Below are positions 1 to 5,328 of a stretch of 5,379 bases of DNA, one piece after another. Below the pieces are notes generated by a model. That model ran no database searches. It had not been told where the DNA came from and saw only the letters and a program-made list of their open reading frames with translations. Source of the DNA: Actinomycetes bacterium (GTDB taxonomy: Bacteria > Actinomycetota > Coriobacteriia > Anaerosomatales > JAJZPX01); contig JAJZPX010000159.1 in assembly GCA_021811025.1 (NCBI GenBank), positions 1-5,379 of the forward strand. The letters are read 5' to 3'. The position numbers were made by a program, and so were the translations under genes. The first letter of the stretch is position 1, and each line of letters begins with the position of its first letter.

Positions 1-9
1 AAGGAATAC

Positions 10-3000
10 ATGAGAGCGCGACTGCTGCGCAGCCTGCTGGCCGCACTGCTGCTGATCGCCGCGATGCCGCCAGCGGCTTCCGGCCGCCCCTTCGTCGCCA
101 CGGTTCGCGTGCCGGCACCGCCCGCCACAGGGCCTCGCGCGGCCCCGGACCGCATCCTCGTGCGCTTCCGCGACGGCTCCGCCTCGGGGCGGTCGCGAGT
201 CCTTCGCAGGCACGGCCTCACCGAGGCGAAGAGCCTCATCCCTGAGCGTGGCGTCTCGGCCGTGCGCGTCCCGGCCGGCCGCAAGCGGGACGACGTCCTG
301 CGCGAGCTGCGCTCGGACCCCGGCATCGTGTACGCGGAGCCCGACGCCGTCCGCTACGTCTCCGCGTACGCGGAGCCCGACGACCCCGGCTACACCGACC
401 CCACGACCTACTCGAACGGCGAGACGAGCGCCGGCTACGGCAAGAGCTGGTGGCTCCGCGGGTCCGGGCTCGACGCCGCCGAGGCGTGGCGCCACGGCTA
501 CAGCGACCCCGCCGGCCGCGACTTCCCCGTGCGCGCTCCGGCGAGCGCGTTCAAGGTCGCCGTGATCGACACCGGCTTCTACCTCGACCATCCCGACCGC
601 GGCGCGAACATCGTCGCGGGGCACGACTTCTTCAACAGCTGCGTAGACGGAGTCTTCCACGAGGACGACGACGTCACTCCCCCTCCCAGCGACGCGCCCG
701 ACTCCAACATCGGGCTCGTCTCGCACGGGACGTGCACGGCGGGCGAGGTCGCCGCGGCGACGCGCAACGGCGTGGGGGTGGCGAGCGTCGGCTACGACGC
801 GCAGGTGGTCGTGTACAAGGTGGCGGGCCAGGTCTACGGGATGCCGAGCTTCAAGGACGGATCGGTGCAGATCTTCTCGGATCCGGTCGTCGCGGCGATC
901 AGGCGCGCCGCCGACGACGGCTGCAGGATCATCAGCATGAGCCTCGGCGGCCCCGATTACGTGCAGGCCGAGCAGGACGCCGTCGACTACGCTTGGAGCA
1001 AGGGCTGCGTGGTCGTCGCCTCGACCGGCAACTCCGGTTCCTCAGGTGGAGTGCTGTACCCCGCGCGGTGCGCGCACGTCGTGGGAGTGGGGGCGTACGG
1101 CGTCGCCGGCGGCGTCCGCCACGTCGCGTCGTTCACCGACTACGGACCGGGCCTCGACATCCTCGCGCCGGGCGACCTCGTCTACGGGCTGTTCGCTCCC
1201 GGCGTGCCCGGCTCCTCCGGCGTTCCCGCCGGCTACGGCTTCTGGTCGGGCACGAGCATGGCGGCGCCCGCGCTCGCGGGAGCTATCGCGCACCTCTGGC
1301 GCTACGTTCCGGCGCTCGCGAACGACCAGATCGTCGACCTCGTCCAGCGCACCGCCGCCCCGTACGGATCGAGCCGGCCCGACGCGGCGTACGGCTGGGG
1401 CTACGCGGACATGTCGAGCGCGATGGCGAGCATCACCGCGACCTACGCGTACCTCGCGCCGCCCACCCTGCACCTGCCCGCGACGCCCGTGCCCGGCGAC
1501 TACCTCGTGTCGTGGGACGCCGTGCCCGGGCACTCCGTGACGTACGAGGTGTGGCGCGACGGCTCGCTCGCCGCCACCACCACCGGCACTTCCCGGTCGC
1601 TCGCGCTGGCGACGGGGGGCCACACGCTGTGCGTGCGCGCGACGAGCGTCTACGACTACTGCGACGGCGCGAGCGCGACGACGGCGACCGTCACGGTGGG
1701 CGGAGGCGTCATCACGCCCACGGGGAACTGGGGCGGCTGGCAGCCGTCGGGCTGGGCGGCGACGACCAGCCCGCTCGTGAGCGTGCAGGCGCGCGACGAG
1801 ACGAGCGGCCTTGTGCCGGGCACGGCGGAGTTCCGCTGGACGGCGGATTCCGGCGCGTCGTGGAGCGAGTGGGCGTCGGGGACGCTGACGTGCCTGCCGG
1901 GCAGTGCCTCCACGGAGACCCTCTCGGCACGCGTCCCGTTCGGCCGGGACTCGGACGACGCGGACCAGGTGCAGTTCCGCGTCACGAACGGCGCCTCGCT
2001 CGTGGGCACGAGCCCCCCGTTCACGGTCCGCGTCGACAGCACGCCGCCGACGGGGACCGCCGCCGTCCCGTCCACGGTCTCCTCCACCGCCGTTCCCGTG
2101 ACCTCGTCCGTCACGGACGCGCACCTGACGGACATGCGGCTGTCGGGCGACGGGGGCGCCACGTGGACGGCCTGGCAGCCTTACTCGGCCGAGACGACCG
2201 TGCAGCTCCCGGCCGGCCGAGGCACGAAGACCGTCAAGGCGCAGTATCGCGACGAGGCGGGCAACGCTCTCACGCTGACGCGCTCCGTCCTCCTCGACAT
2301 CCCGCTCGCGCTCGTCCGGCTGCAGGGCCCGAACCGCTACGAGACCGCGCTCAGCATCTGCCGCCAGCACTTCGCTCGCGCCGACACCGTCGTCGTCGCG
2401 ACCGGCGCCGACTTCGCCGACGCGCTGTCCGCCTCCGCCCTCGCCGGAAGCTACGGCGCGCCGCTGCTGCTGACGACGCCCGCCTCGCTGTACGGCGGGA
2501 TCGCCACCGAGATCGCACGCCTCGGCGCCACCCGCGCGATCGTCGTGGGGAGCGAGAGGTCGGTGTCGCGGCAGGCGTTCGCGCAGCTCGACGCGCTGCC
2601 TGGGGTGAGCGTCGAGCGGTTGTGGGGCGACGACCGCTACGGCACCGCCGCGGCCATCGCGAACGCCGTCGTCGCCCACGAGCGCGCGCTCGGCCGGACG
2701 ATGCCGAACGAGTACTTCCTCGTGCGCGGCGACCAGTTCGCCGACGCACTCGCGGTGTCGCCGTTCGCATACCACCGCCGGATGCCGATCGTGCTCACGA
2801 GATCGACGGGGCTCCCGTCCCCGGCGTGGAGCGCGATAGGCGCGATCGACCCGACGGCGGCGAAGAAGGCGGTGATCGCCGGCGGCACGCTCTCGGTCGG
2901 GACGAGGGTCACCTCGTCGCTCAGCGCGGCCGGCCGGCGGTGGGAGCGCGTCTCAGGCAACACTCGCTACGACACCGCAGGCATGCTCGCGGACACGGCG

Positions 3001-3252
3001 ACGGCGCGAGGATGGGCCGACTGGGGGTTCGTCGGCGTCGCGACGGGCCAGAGCTTCGCCGACGGCCTCGACGGCGGCGCCGCGTCGGGAGCGAGCGGAG
3101 GCGTCCTGCTCCTGACGCCGAGGTCGCCGCTCGCTTCTCAGGTCTCCTCGCGTCTCCGCGCGCATTCGAGCTTCGTCGAGAGGATAGAGGTCTTCGGCGG
3201 GGAGCCGACGATCGCCGGGGGTGCGCTCAACGAGATCGCCGGCATCTTCTGA
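10..3252 (+). CDS. Secreted S8 subtilisin-like serine protease with three CWB2 cell-wall-binding repeats
   Basis: Exported endopeptidase predicted to sit in or on the cell wall. Seen: an Arg-rich N-terminus and hydrophobic core (residues 1-25) form a signal peptide. Residues about 48-118 look like an inhibitor-type propeptide (RILVRFRDG near the start, GIVYAEPD near the end). The catalytic domain spans about 150-475, with Asp187 in VIDTG, His239 in SHGT, oxyanion Asn341 in TGNSG and Ser416 in GTSMAAP, so all active-site residues are present. Residues about 482-765 are beta-sandwich spacers: one Fn3-like, then two Ig-like segments around a DSTPPTGT linker. Residues about 769-1080 are three CWB2 repeats. 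Nine cysteines are present, including Cys242 three residues after the catalytic His. No LPXTG sorting signal or C-terminal membrane anchor is visible, so retention should depend on CWB2, which is known to bind anionic wall polymers non-covalently. The ATG follows AAGGA at positions 1-5 with a 4-base spacer. The promoter lies outside the window. Substrate is unknown; nutritional, wall-protein-processing and predatory roles are all possible. Confidence 0.95.
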   Translation: MRARLLRSLLAALLLIAAMPPAASGRPFVATVRVPAPPATGPRAAPDRILVRFRDGSASGRSRVLRRHGLTEAKSLIPERGVSAVRVPAGRKRDDVLRELRSDPGIVYAEPDAVRYVSAYAEPDDPGYTDPTTYSNGETSAGYGKSWWLRGSGLDAAEAWRHGYSDPAGRDFPVRAPASAFKVAVIDTGFYLDHPDRGANIVAGHDFFNSCVDGVFHEDDDVTPPPSDAPDSNIGLVSHGTCTAGEVAAATRNGVGVASVGYDAQVVVYKVAGQVYGMPSFKDGSVQIFSDPVVAAIRRAADDGCRIISMSLGGPDYVQAEQDAVDYAWSKGCVVVASTGNSGSSGGVLYPARCAHVVGVGAYGVAGGVRHVASFTDYGPGLDILAPGDLVYGLFAPGVPGSSGVPAGYGFWSGTSMAAPALAGAIAHLWRYVPALANDQIVDLVQRTAAPYGSSRPDAAYGWGYADMSSAMASITATYAYLAPPTLHLPATPVPGDYLVSWDAVPGHSVTYEVWRDGSLAATTTGTSRSLALATGGHTLCVRATSVYDYCDGASATTATVTVGGGVITPTGNWGGWQPSGWAATTSPLVSVQARDETSGLVPGTAEFRWTADSGASWSEWASGTLTCLPGSASTETLSARVPFGRDSDDADQVQFRVTNGASLVGTSPPFTVRVDSTPPTGTAAVPSTVSSTAVPVTSSVTDAHLTDMRLSGDGGATWTAWQPYSAETTVQLPAGRGTKTVKAQYRDEAGNALTLTRSVLLDIPLALVRLQGPNRYETALSICRQHFARADTVVVATGADFADALSASALAGSYGAPLLLTTPASLYGGIATEIARLGATRAIVVGSERSVSRQAFAQLDALPGVSVERLWGDDRYGTAAAIANAVVAHERALGRTMPNEYFLVRGDQFADALAVSPFAYHRRMPIVLTRSTGLPSPAWSAIGAIDPTAAKKAVIAGGTLSVGTRVTSSLSAAGRRWERVSGNTRYDTAGMLADTATARGWADWGFVGVATGQSFADGLDGGAASGASGGVLLLTPRSPLASQVSSRLRAHSSFVERIEVFGGEPTIAGGALNEIAGIF
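330..382 (+). repeat. 17-bp direct repeat at the propeptide/protease junction
   Basis: The 17-mer GTACGCGGAGCCCGACG occurs at 330-346 and again at 366-382, offset by 36 bp (12 codons, in frame). Both copies encode YAEPD, at residues 108-112 and 120-124 of the subtilase. A further GCTAC match in register after each copy suggests a decayed tandem duplication of about one 36-bp unit. YAEPD-type sequence is what usually ends this kind of propeptide, so the duplication falls where autoproteolytic maturation is expected. Confidence 0.8.
2314..3249 (+). repeat. Three tandem CWB2 cell-wall-binding repeats (protein level)
   Basis: Residues about 769-1080 of the subtilase contain three diverged copies of roughly 100 residues. 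Each opens with an R-x-x-G-x-x-R-Y-x-T-A signature: RLQGPNRYETA (770), RLWGDDRYGTA (870) and RVSGNTRYDTA (980). Each then has a strand followed by an FADAL-type segment: TGADFADALSASALA, RGDQFADALAVSPFA and TGQSFADGLDGGAAS. Each ends with a hydrophobic strand plus Gly pair: IVVGSERSVS, VIAGGTLSVG and VFGGEPTIAG. CWB2 domains are known to act in threes, as in clostridial surface proteins, where a trimeric arrangement binds an anionic wall polymer. Three copies therefore form a complete anchoring module. Boundaries are approximate. Confidence 0.9.
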
Positions 3253-3266
3253 GCCAGGTCGGCCGG

Positions 3267-3280
3267 GACGGTAATCCGTC
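3267..3280 (+). other. Small hairpin after the subtilase; weak terminator candidate
   Basis: GACGG (3267-3271), loop TAAT, CCGTC (3276-3280), starting 14 bases after the subtilase stop codon. GGGAC (3265-3269) can alternatively pair with GTCCC (3286-3290). There is no T-tract behind either form, so intrinsic termination is doubtful and read-through into the gene at 3350 remains possible. Confidence 0.25.
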
Positions 3281-3334
3281 ACTCAGTCCCGCGCCGCCGA
3301 TGCCGATGCTTCAAGTCACACGATCCGTCTTCGC

Positions 3335-3341
3335 GGAGGAG
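3335..3341 (+). promoter_or_regulatory. Ribosome binding site fixing a TTG start
   Basis: GGAGGAG, followed by an 8-base spacer and then TTG at 3350. This strong match to the anti-Shine-Dalgarno sequence decides the start of the 193-residue protein. ATGs at 3300 and 3306 are in another frame, which stops at about 3431. Confidence 0.8.
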
Positions 3342-3349
3342 TTCTCGTC

Positions 3350-3931
3350 TTGCTGGCAGTCGTCCGGGGGCTTCCGTCGGTACGCCCCTACTACGCGGGC
3401 GAGCAGCGCGAGTTGCTGCGTATCCTGCTGAACGCCGTCTCGCCGGCCGAGGCCGACTTCGCGCTCCACATACTCGGCGAGAGCATGACGCAGAAGGAGC
3501 TGCTCGCCGCGGTGAACCTCCGCGAGGCGCTGCGCGAGCTGCCCGCGTGCCCGTTCGCGATGGCGATAGACACCGCCACGCTCGTTCGGATCACGCGGCT
3601 CGAGCGCGACAGGAGCGCCTGGCGCAGGCGCTTCGACGACGAGCGCGGGCCGTTCGACATCGTCGTGCTGGGCGACGGCAACCTCTGCTACGACCTCATC
3701 GTCTCCGACCGCGAACGCAACTTCTTCTGGACCCCGCATCCGCGCAACGGCGTCTTCGTCCACCCGGACGCGCTCGATCTCGTCATGGGCCGCGACACCC
3801 TGCTCCAGGAGGTCATCGGCATGACGATCGCCATGGGCCTCCCGTTCTCGCCCACGTTCTACCTCTCGCTCGACGACTGGAAGCTCGAGTACGCCGAGCA
3901 GGCGATGACCGACCTCGGCGAGCTGTTCTGA
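3350..3931 (+). CDS. Uncharacterised 193-residue cytosolic protein
   Basis: I do not recognise the family. The TTG start is chosen because GGAGGAG lies 8 bases upstream, and no in-frame ATG precedes it. There is no signal peptide or membrane segment. The N-terminal third (residues about 15-65) is predicted helical and amphipathic, with a LLRILLNAVSPAEADFALHIL stretch. An acidic/basic helical segment follows (about 78-98, rich in Arg, Asp and Glu). The centre reads as beta strands: FDIVVLGDG at 102-110, NLCYDLIVSD at 111-120, then an aromatic stretch FFWTPH at 125-130 and VFVHPD at 135-140. The C-terminus has the aromatic/acidic segment YLSLDDWKLEYAEQ. The strand-loop-strand core around GDGNLCYDL could be a ligand or nucleotide site, but no standard P-loop, Rossmann or metal motif is complete. 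It lies 97 bp behind the subtilase on the same strand, and its stop abuts the stop of the opposing gene. Codon use matches neighbours, supporting a real gene. Confidence 0.85.
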   Translation: MLAVVRGLPSVRPYYAGEQRELLRILLNAVSPAEADFALHILGESMTQKELLAAVNLREALRELPACPFAMAIDTATLVRITRLERDRSAWRRRFDDERGPFDIVVLGDGNLCYDLIVSDRERNFFWTPHPRNGVFVHPDALDLVMGRDTLLQEVIGMTIAMGLPFSPTFYLSLDDWKLEYAEQAMTDLGELF

Positions 3932-4183
3932 CTACTCCACCTTGAGCTGCCCGATCTCGCGCTCGCGCCTTCGCTCGCGAATGGCCCCGTTCACGGTGTC
4001 CACGAGCTTGCGCTTCGAGTACTGCCCCTGCGGCAGGTGGCTGAAGTACGTCATCACGTCCGGCGCCAGCGGCTCATCCTCGGCCTTGCGCACGATCTCG
4101 TCGCGCGAGACCTCCTGCCTCCTGCGGAACAGGTCGCCGATCATGTCCTCGGCCGTCAGCATCGACATCATCTCGCGTGCCAT
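3932..4183 (-). CDS. Small 83-residue protein, possibly DUF2795-like
   Basis: The ATG at 4183 is preceded on the minus strand by AAGGAGGG with a 7-base spacer. An in-frame TTG at 4216 would bury that site inside the coding region, so it was not used. The product is soluble and highly charged. It has a Met-rich N-terminus (MAREMMSMLTAEDM), a helical middle (FRRRQEVSRDEIVRKAEDE), then LAPDVMTYFSHLPQGQYSKR at 39-58 and a basic helical end (RERRRERE). The order 'Ala-rich helix, x-PDV, hydrophobic helix, LP-x-x-x-Y-x-x-x-x-LV' resembles the second half of DUF2795 small proteins (pattern ending in LPDREY), common in actinobacteria and of unknown function. This is a resemblance by eye, not a proven homology. 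It is convergent with the 193-residue gene, with no bases between the two stop codons, and divergent from the 110-residue gene. Confidence 0.8.
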   Translation of the reverse strand: MAREMMSMLTAEDMIGDLFRRRQEVSRDEIVRKAEDEPLAPDVMTYFSHLPQGQYSKRKLVDTVNGAIRERRREREIGQLKVE

Positions 4184-4190
4184 ACCTCGT

Positions 4191-4198
4191 CCCTCCTT
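4191..4198 (-). promoter_or_regulatory. Ribosome binding site of the 83-residue gene
   Basis: Reading on the minus strand, AAGGAGGG lies 7 bases before the ATG at 4183. It selects this start over the upstream TTG. Confidence 0.8.
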
Positions 4199-4212
4199 CA
4201 CGTCGCGTGACG

Positions 4213-4241
4213 ACAATCTCGCCGCCGGAAGCCACCCGCAA
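4213..4241 (-). promoter_or_regulatory. Weak promoter candidate for the 83-residue gene
   Basis: On the minus strand, TTGCGG (4241-4236), a 17-bp spacer and GATTGT (4218-4213) have the right geometry for a housekeeping-sigma promoter. Each hexamer matches consensus at only about half its positions. Transcription would start near 4206, giving a short leader that still includes the ribosome binding site. Support is geometry only. Confidence 0.2.
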
Positions 4242-4266
4242 ACGGCCCCTCGACGGGCGGACGCTG

Positions 4267-4295
4267 GTGATTACTGCTTGTCTCGCGACGGGTAG
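4267..4295 (+). promoter_or_regulatory. Speculative alternative-sigma promoter for the 110-residue gene
   Basis: GTGATT (4267-4272), 17 bp, then GGGTAG (4290-4295). The GGGTA -10 core and GT-rich -35 recall SigB/SigF-family general-stress promoters of Gram-positives (GTTT ... GGGTAT). Only part of each box matches. No better housekeeping-type promoter is visible in this interval. Confidence 0.2.
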
Positions 4296-4303
4296 CTCCA
4301 CGA

Positions 4304-4328
4304 GGCCGGTCTTCGGCCGAGATCTCGG
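4304..4328 (+). promoter_or_regulatory. Overlapping hairpin and 12-bp palindrome in the leader of the 110-residue gene
   Basis: GGCCG (4304-4308), a 5-base loop and CGGCC (4314-4318) form one hairpin. CCGAGATCTCGG (4317-4328) is a perfect 12-bp palindrome whose right end overlaps the first GG of the GGAGAGGA ribosome binding region (4327-4334). It may be an operator for a dimeric repressor, or a leader structure affecting ribosome access. It could also be chance in GC-rich DNA. Confidence 0.3.
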
Positions 4329-4344
4329 AGAGGATGGTGCGGAC

Positions 4345-4677
4345 ATGGCTCAGAGGAACGTCAAGCAGCAGATGCAGGGCGAGAAGCGGAGCTCGAACCG
4401 CGACTGGACGAAGACGTACGACGAGTCCGATCTCAAGCACGTCCTGCAGGTGTCGCACGCGCACAACTGGAACGACGCGATCAAGTACCTGGACGAGAAG
4501 GGGATGAACGACAACGAGCTGACGCCGGGCGAGACGATCAGCATGAAGACGGACCTCCAGAACGCCGTGAAGGGCAGAAGCGCGTTCACGGACGACCCCA
4601 CGAAGGCCTTCAAGGCGATCAGGGGCGCGCAGGCCCGCGGTGGCGGTGCGCGTCGGCCGGTGCAGAAGAAGCGCTAG
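4345..4677 (+). CDS. Uncharacterised 110-residue charged protein
   Basis: I do not recognise the family. The ATG at 4345 follows GGAGAGGA (4327-4334) with a 10-base spacer. An in-frame extension upstream to about 4177 would cross the promoter region and lacks a ribosome binding site. There is no signal peptide or membrane segment and no cysteine. The N-terminus is basic and polar (MAQRNVKQQMQGEKRSSNRD). A probable helical core covers about 26-55 (DESDLKHVLQVSHAHNWND, then AIKYLDEKGM), with a turn at LTPGE (59-63) and a second helix (ISMKTDLQNAVKG, 65-77). The C-terminal 20 residues form a basic Gly/Arg/Lys tail (RGAQARGGGARRPVQKKR). The basic ends suggest contact with nucleic acid or another acidic partner, but this is inferred from charge only. 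It is monocistronic: divergent from the 83-residue gene and followed by a strong hairpin. Lower GC at first and second codon positions reflects its Lys/Asn/Asp content and does not by itself show transfer. Confidence 0.85.
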   Translation: MAQRNVKQQMQGEKRSSNRDWTKTYDESDLKHVLQVSHAHNWNDAIKYLDEKGMNDNELTPGETISMKTDLQNAVKGRSAFTDDPTKAFKAIRGAQARGGGARRPVQKKR

Positions 4678-4708
4678 GCAGCTACCCGCGATCGCGTCTC
4701 GTGCGAAG

Positions 4709-4744
4709 GGCCGGGCGGCCGAAGACGACGCCGCCCGGCCTTCG
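4709..4744. terminator. GC-rich stem-loop between convergent genes, probable terminator
   Basis: GGCCGGGCGGC (4709-4719), a 10-base loop and GCCGCCCGGCC (4730-4740) make a perfect 11-bp stem. If one G is bulged out, flanking GAAG/CTTC extends the pairing. On the plus strand it begins 32 bases after the 110-residue gene and is followed by TTCGTT, a short and imperfect T-rich tail. On the minus strand it begins 19 bases after the ferritin-like gene, with CTTCGC following. The position between convergent genes suits a bidirectional terminator. Confidence 0.65.
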
Positions 4745-4758
4745 TTCGCGCGCGACCG

Positions 4759-5271
4759 TCAGTCGCCGGAGCCGCTCCCCGCAGGCCGCCCGCCCGGACC
4801 GCCCTCGGCGTGGAGCCTGCCGACTCCCCCGCCGAGGCTCGGCGGCATGCGGGACTCGATGAAGCGCAGATGCCGCTGCTCGTCCGCGAAGTCGTTCTGC
4901 AGCACCTGCCTCACGCGCCGGTCGACGTCCATGCGCAGCGCCTCGGCGTACTCCGCGTTCGTCGCCTTCTCGCCGACGTCCATCGCGACGACGACCGCGT
5001 CGTCGCCGCCCTCAGCCATGTCGACCTCGCGCCGGTACGCCTGCATGAGCGTCCGGAACTCCTGCGTCGCCTCCACATGGCGCCAGTCCTGCTCCCGCAG
5101 CACGCTCCCGATCGCCTGGACGTGGCGCTCGTGGTCCTTGCGGAACTCCTCCAGCTTGCGCTTCGTCTCGTCGTCGGCCGTCTTGCCGATCGCGTCCTCG
5201 TAGATGCCGATCGCGTCACGGTCCATCTCCTCGAGCTTGCACAACGTCGCGATGACGTCCTTCTCTTCCAT
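4759..5271 (-). CDS. Ferritin-like four-helix protein (DUF2383/rubrerythrin-like)
   Basis: Probable cytosolic ferritin-like protein, 170 residues from the ATG at 5271. That ATG has GGAGG 5 bases upstream; an in-frame GTG at 5283 would overlap this site. Four helices are readable. Helix A (about 3-30) has Glu25 in IGIYEDAI. Helix B (about 34-60) has FRKDHERHVQAI with His47, Glu48 and His50. Helix C (about 88-114) has GEKATNAEYAEAL with Glu101 and Tyr108. Helix D (about 118-142) has DEQRHLRFIES with Glu131 and His134 in an ExxH. This order of Glu/His positions fits a di-iron ferritin-like bundle of the DUF2383/rubrerythrin type. The canonical ExxH of helix B reads HxxH, so the metal site may be altered or unused. 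After helix D comes a tail of about 28 residues rich in Gly, Pro and Arg (from MPPSLGGGVG), likely disordered. No rubredoxin CxxC centre is present. Related proteins are linked to metal storage or peroxide stress; the specific role here is not shown. Confidence 0.78.
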   Translation of the reverse strand: MEEKDVIATLCKLEEMDRDAIGIYEDAIGKTADDETKRKLEEFRKDHERHVQAIGSVLREQDWRHVEATQEFRTLMQAYRREVDMAEGGDDAVVVAMDVGEKATNAEYAEALRMDVDRRVRQVLQNDFADEQRHLRFIESRMPPSLGGGVGRLHAEGGPGGRPAGSGSGD

Positions 5272-5276
5272 GACAT

Positions 5277-5281
5277 CCTCC
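5277..5281 (-). promoter_or_regulatory. Ribosome binding site of the ferritin-like gene
   Basis: GGAGG on the minus strand, 5 bases before the ATG at 5271. It favours the 170-residue product over the GTG-initiated 174-residue version. Confidence 0.7.
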
Positions 5282-5328
5282 ACACCTCGACAGCCGGACG
5301 CTGCTTGATGCCCGCGATGGCGGCACGG

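Larger units (their letters stand above)
4184..4344. other. Divergent intergenic region between the two small genes
   Basis: These 161 bp carry the leaders and presumably the promoters of both divergent genes. No ORF with a ribosome binding site and no tRNA-like or riboswitch-like fold is recognisable. Visible elements are the two ribosome binding sites, a CACG-tcg-CGTG inverted repeat (4199-4209), two weak promoter candidates, and the hairpin/palindrome pair at 4304-4328. Confidence 0.7.

Noticed and set aside
1042..2775. Long minus-strand open frame (577 codons) opposite the subtilase
   Set aside because: Arg/Gly/Ala-rich composition without domain pattern. It is a complement of high-GC codons in the real gene.
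450..3431. A very long plus-strand open frame (about 990 codons) in another frame through the subtilase
   Set aside because: Its translation is dominated by Arg-rich low-complexity runs typical of a frame-shifted GC-rich gene. It has no ribosome binding site, and the subtilase frame shows unmistakable domains.
3311..3763. Minus-strand open frame opposite the 193-residue gene
   Set aside because: The plus-strand gene has a strong ribosome binding site and a more protein-like composition. The antisense frame has no initiation signal that I can see.
3950..3985. Short CGCG/CTCGCG repeats near the start of the minus-strand gene's 3' end
   Set aside because: They are explained by the Arg/Glu-rich coding run (RERRRERE) of the 83-residue protein rather than a separate structural element.
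4184..4216. TTG-initiated extension of the 83-residue protein
   Set aside because: The internal ATG at 4183 has a near-perfect AAGGAGGG at 7 bases. The extension would translate that site.
4177..4344. N-terminal extension of the 110-residue protein
   Set aside because: It would run through the divergent promoter/leader region with no Shine-Dalgarno. The ATG at 4345 has GGAGAGGA upstream.
4640..5203. Plus-strand open frame overlapping the terminator hairpin and the ferritin-like gene
   Set aside because: Ser/Arg-rich translation, no ribosome binding site, and antisense to a recognisable ferritin-like bundle.
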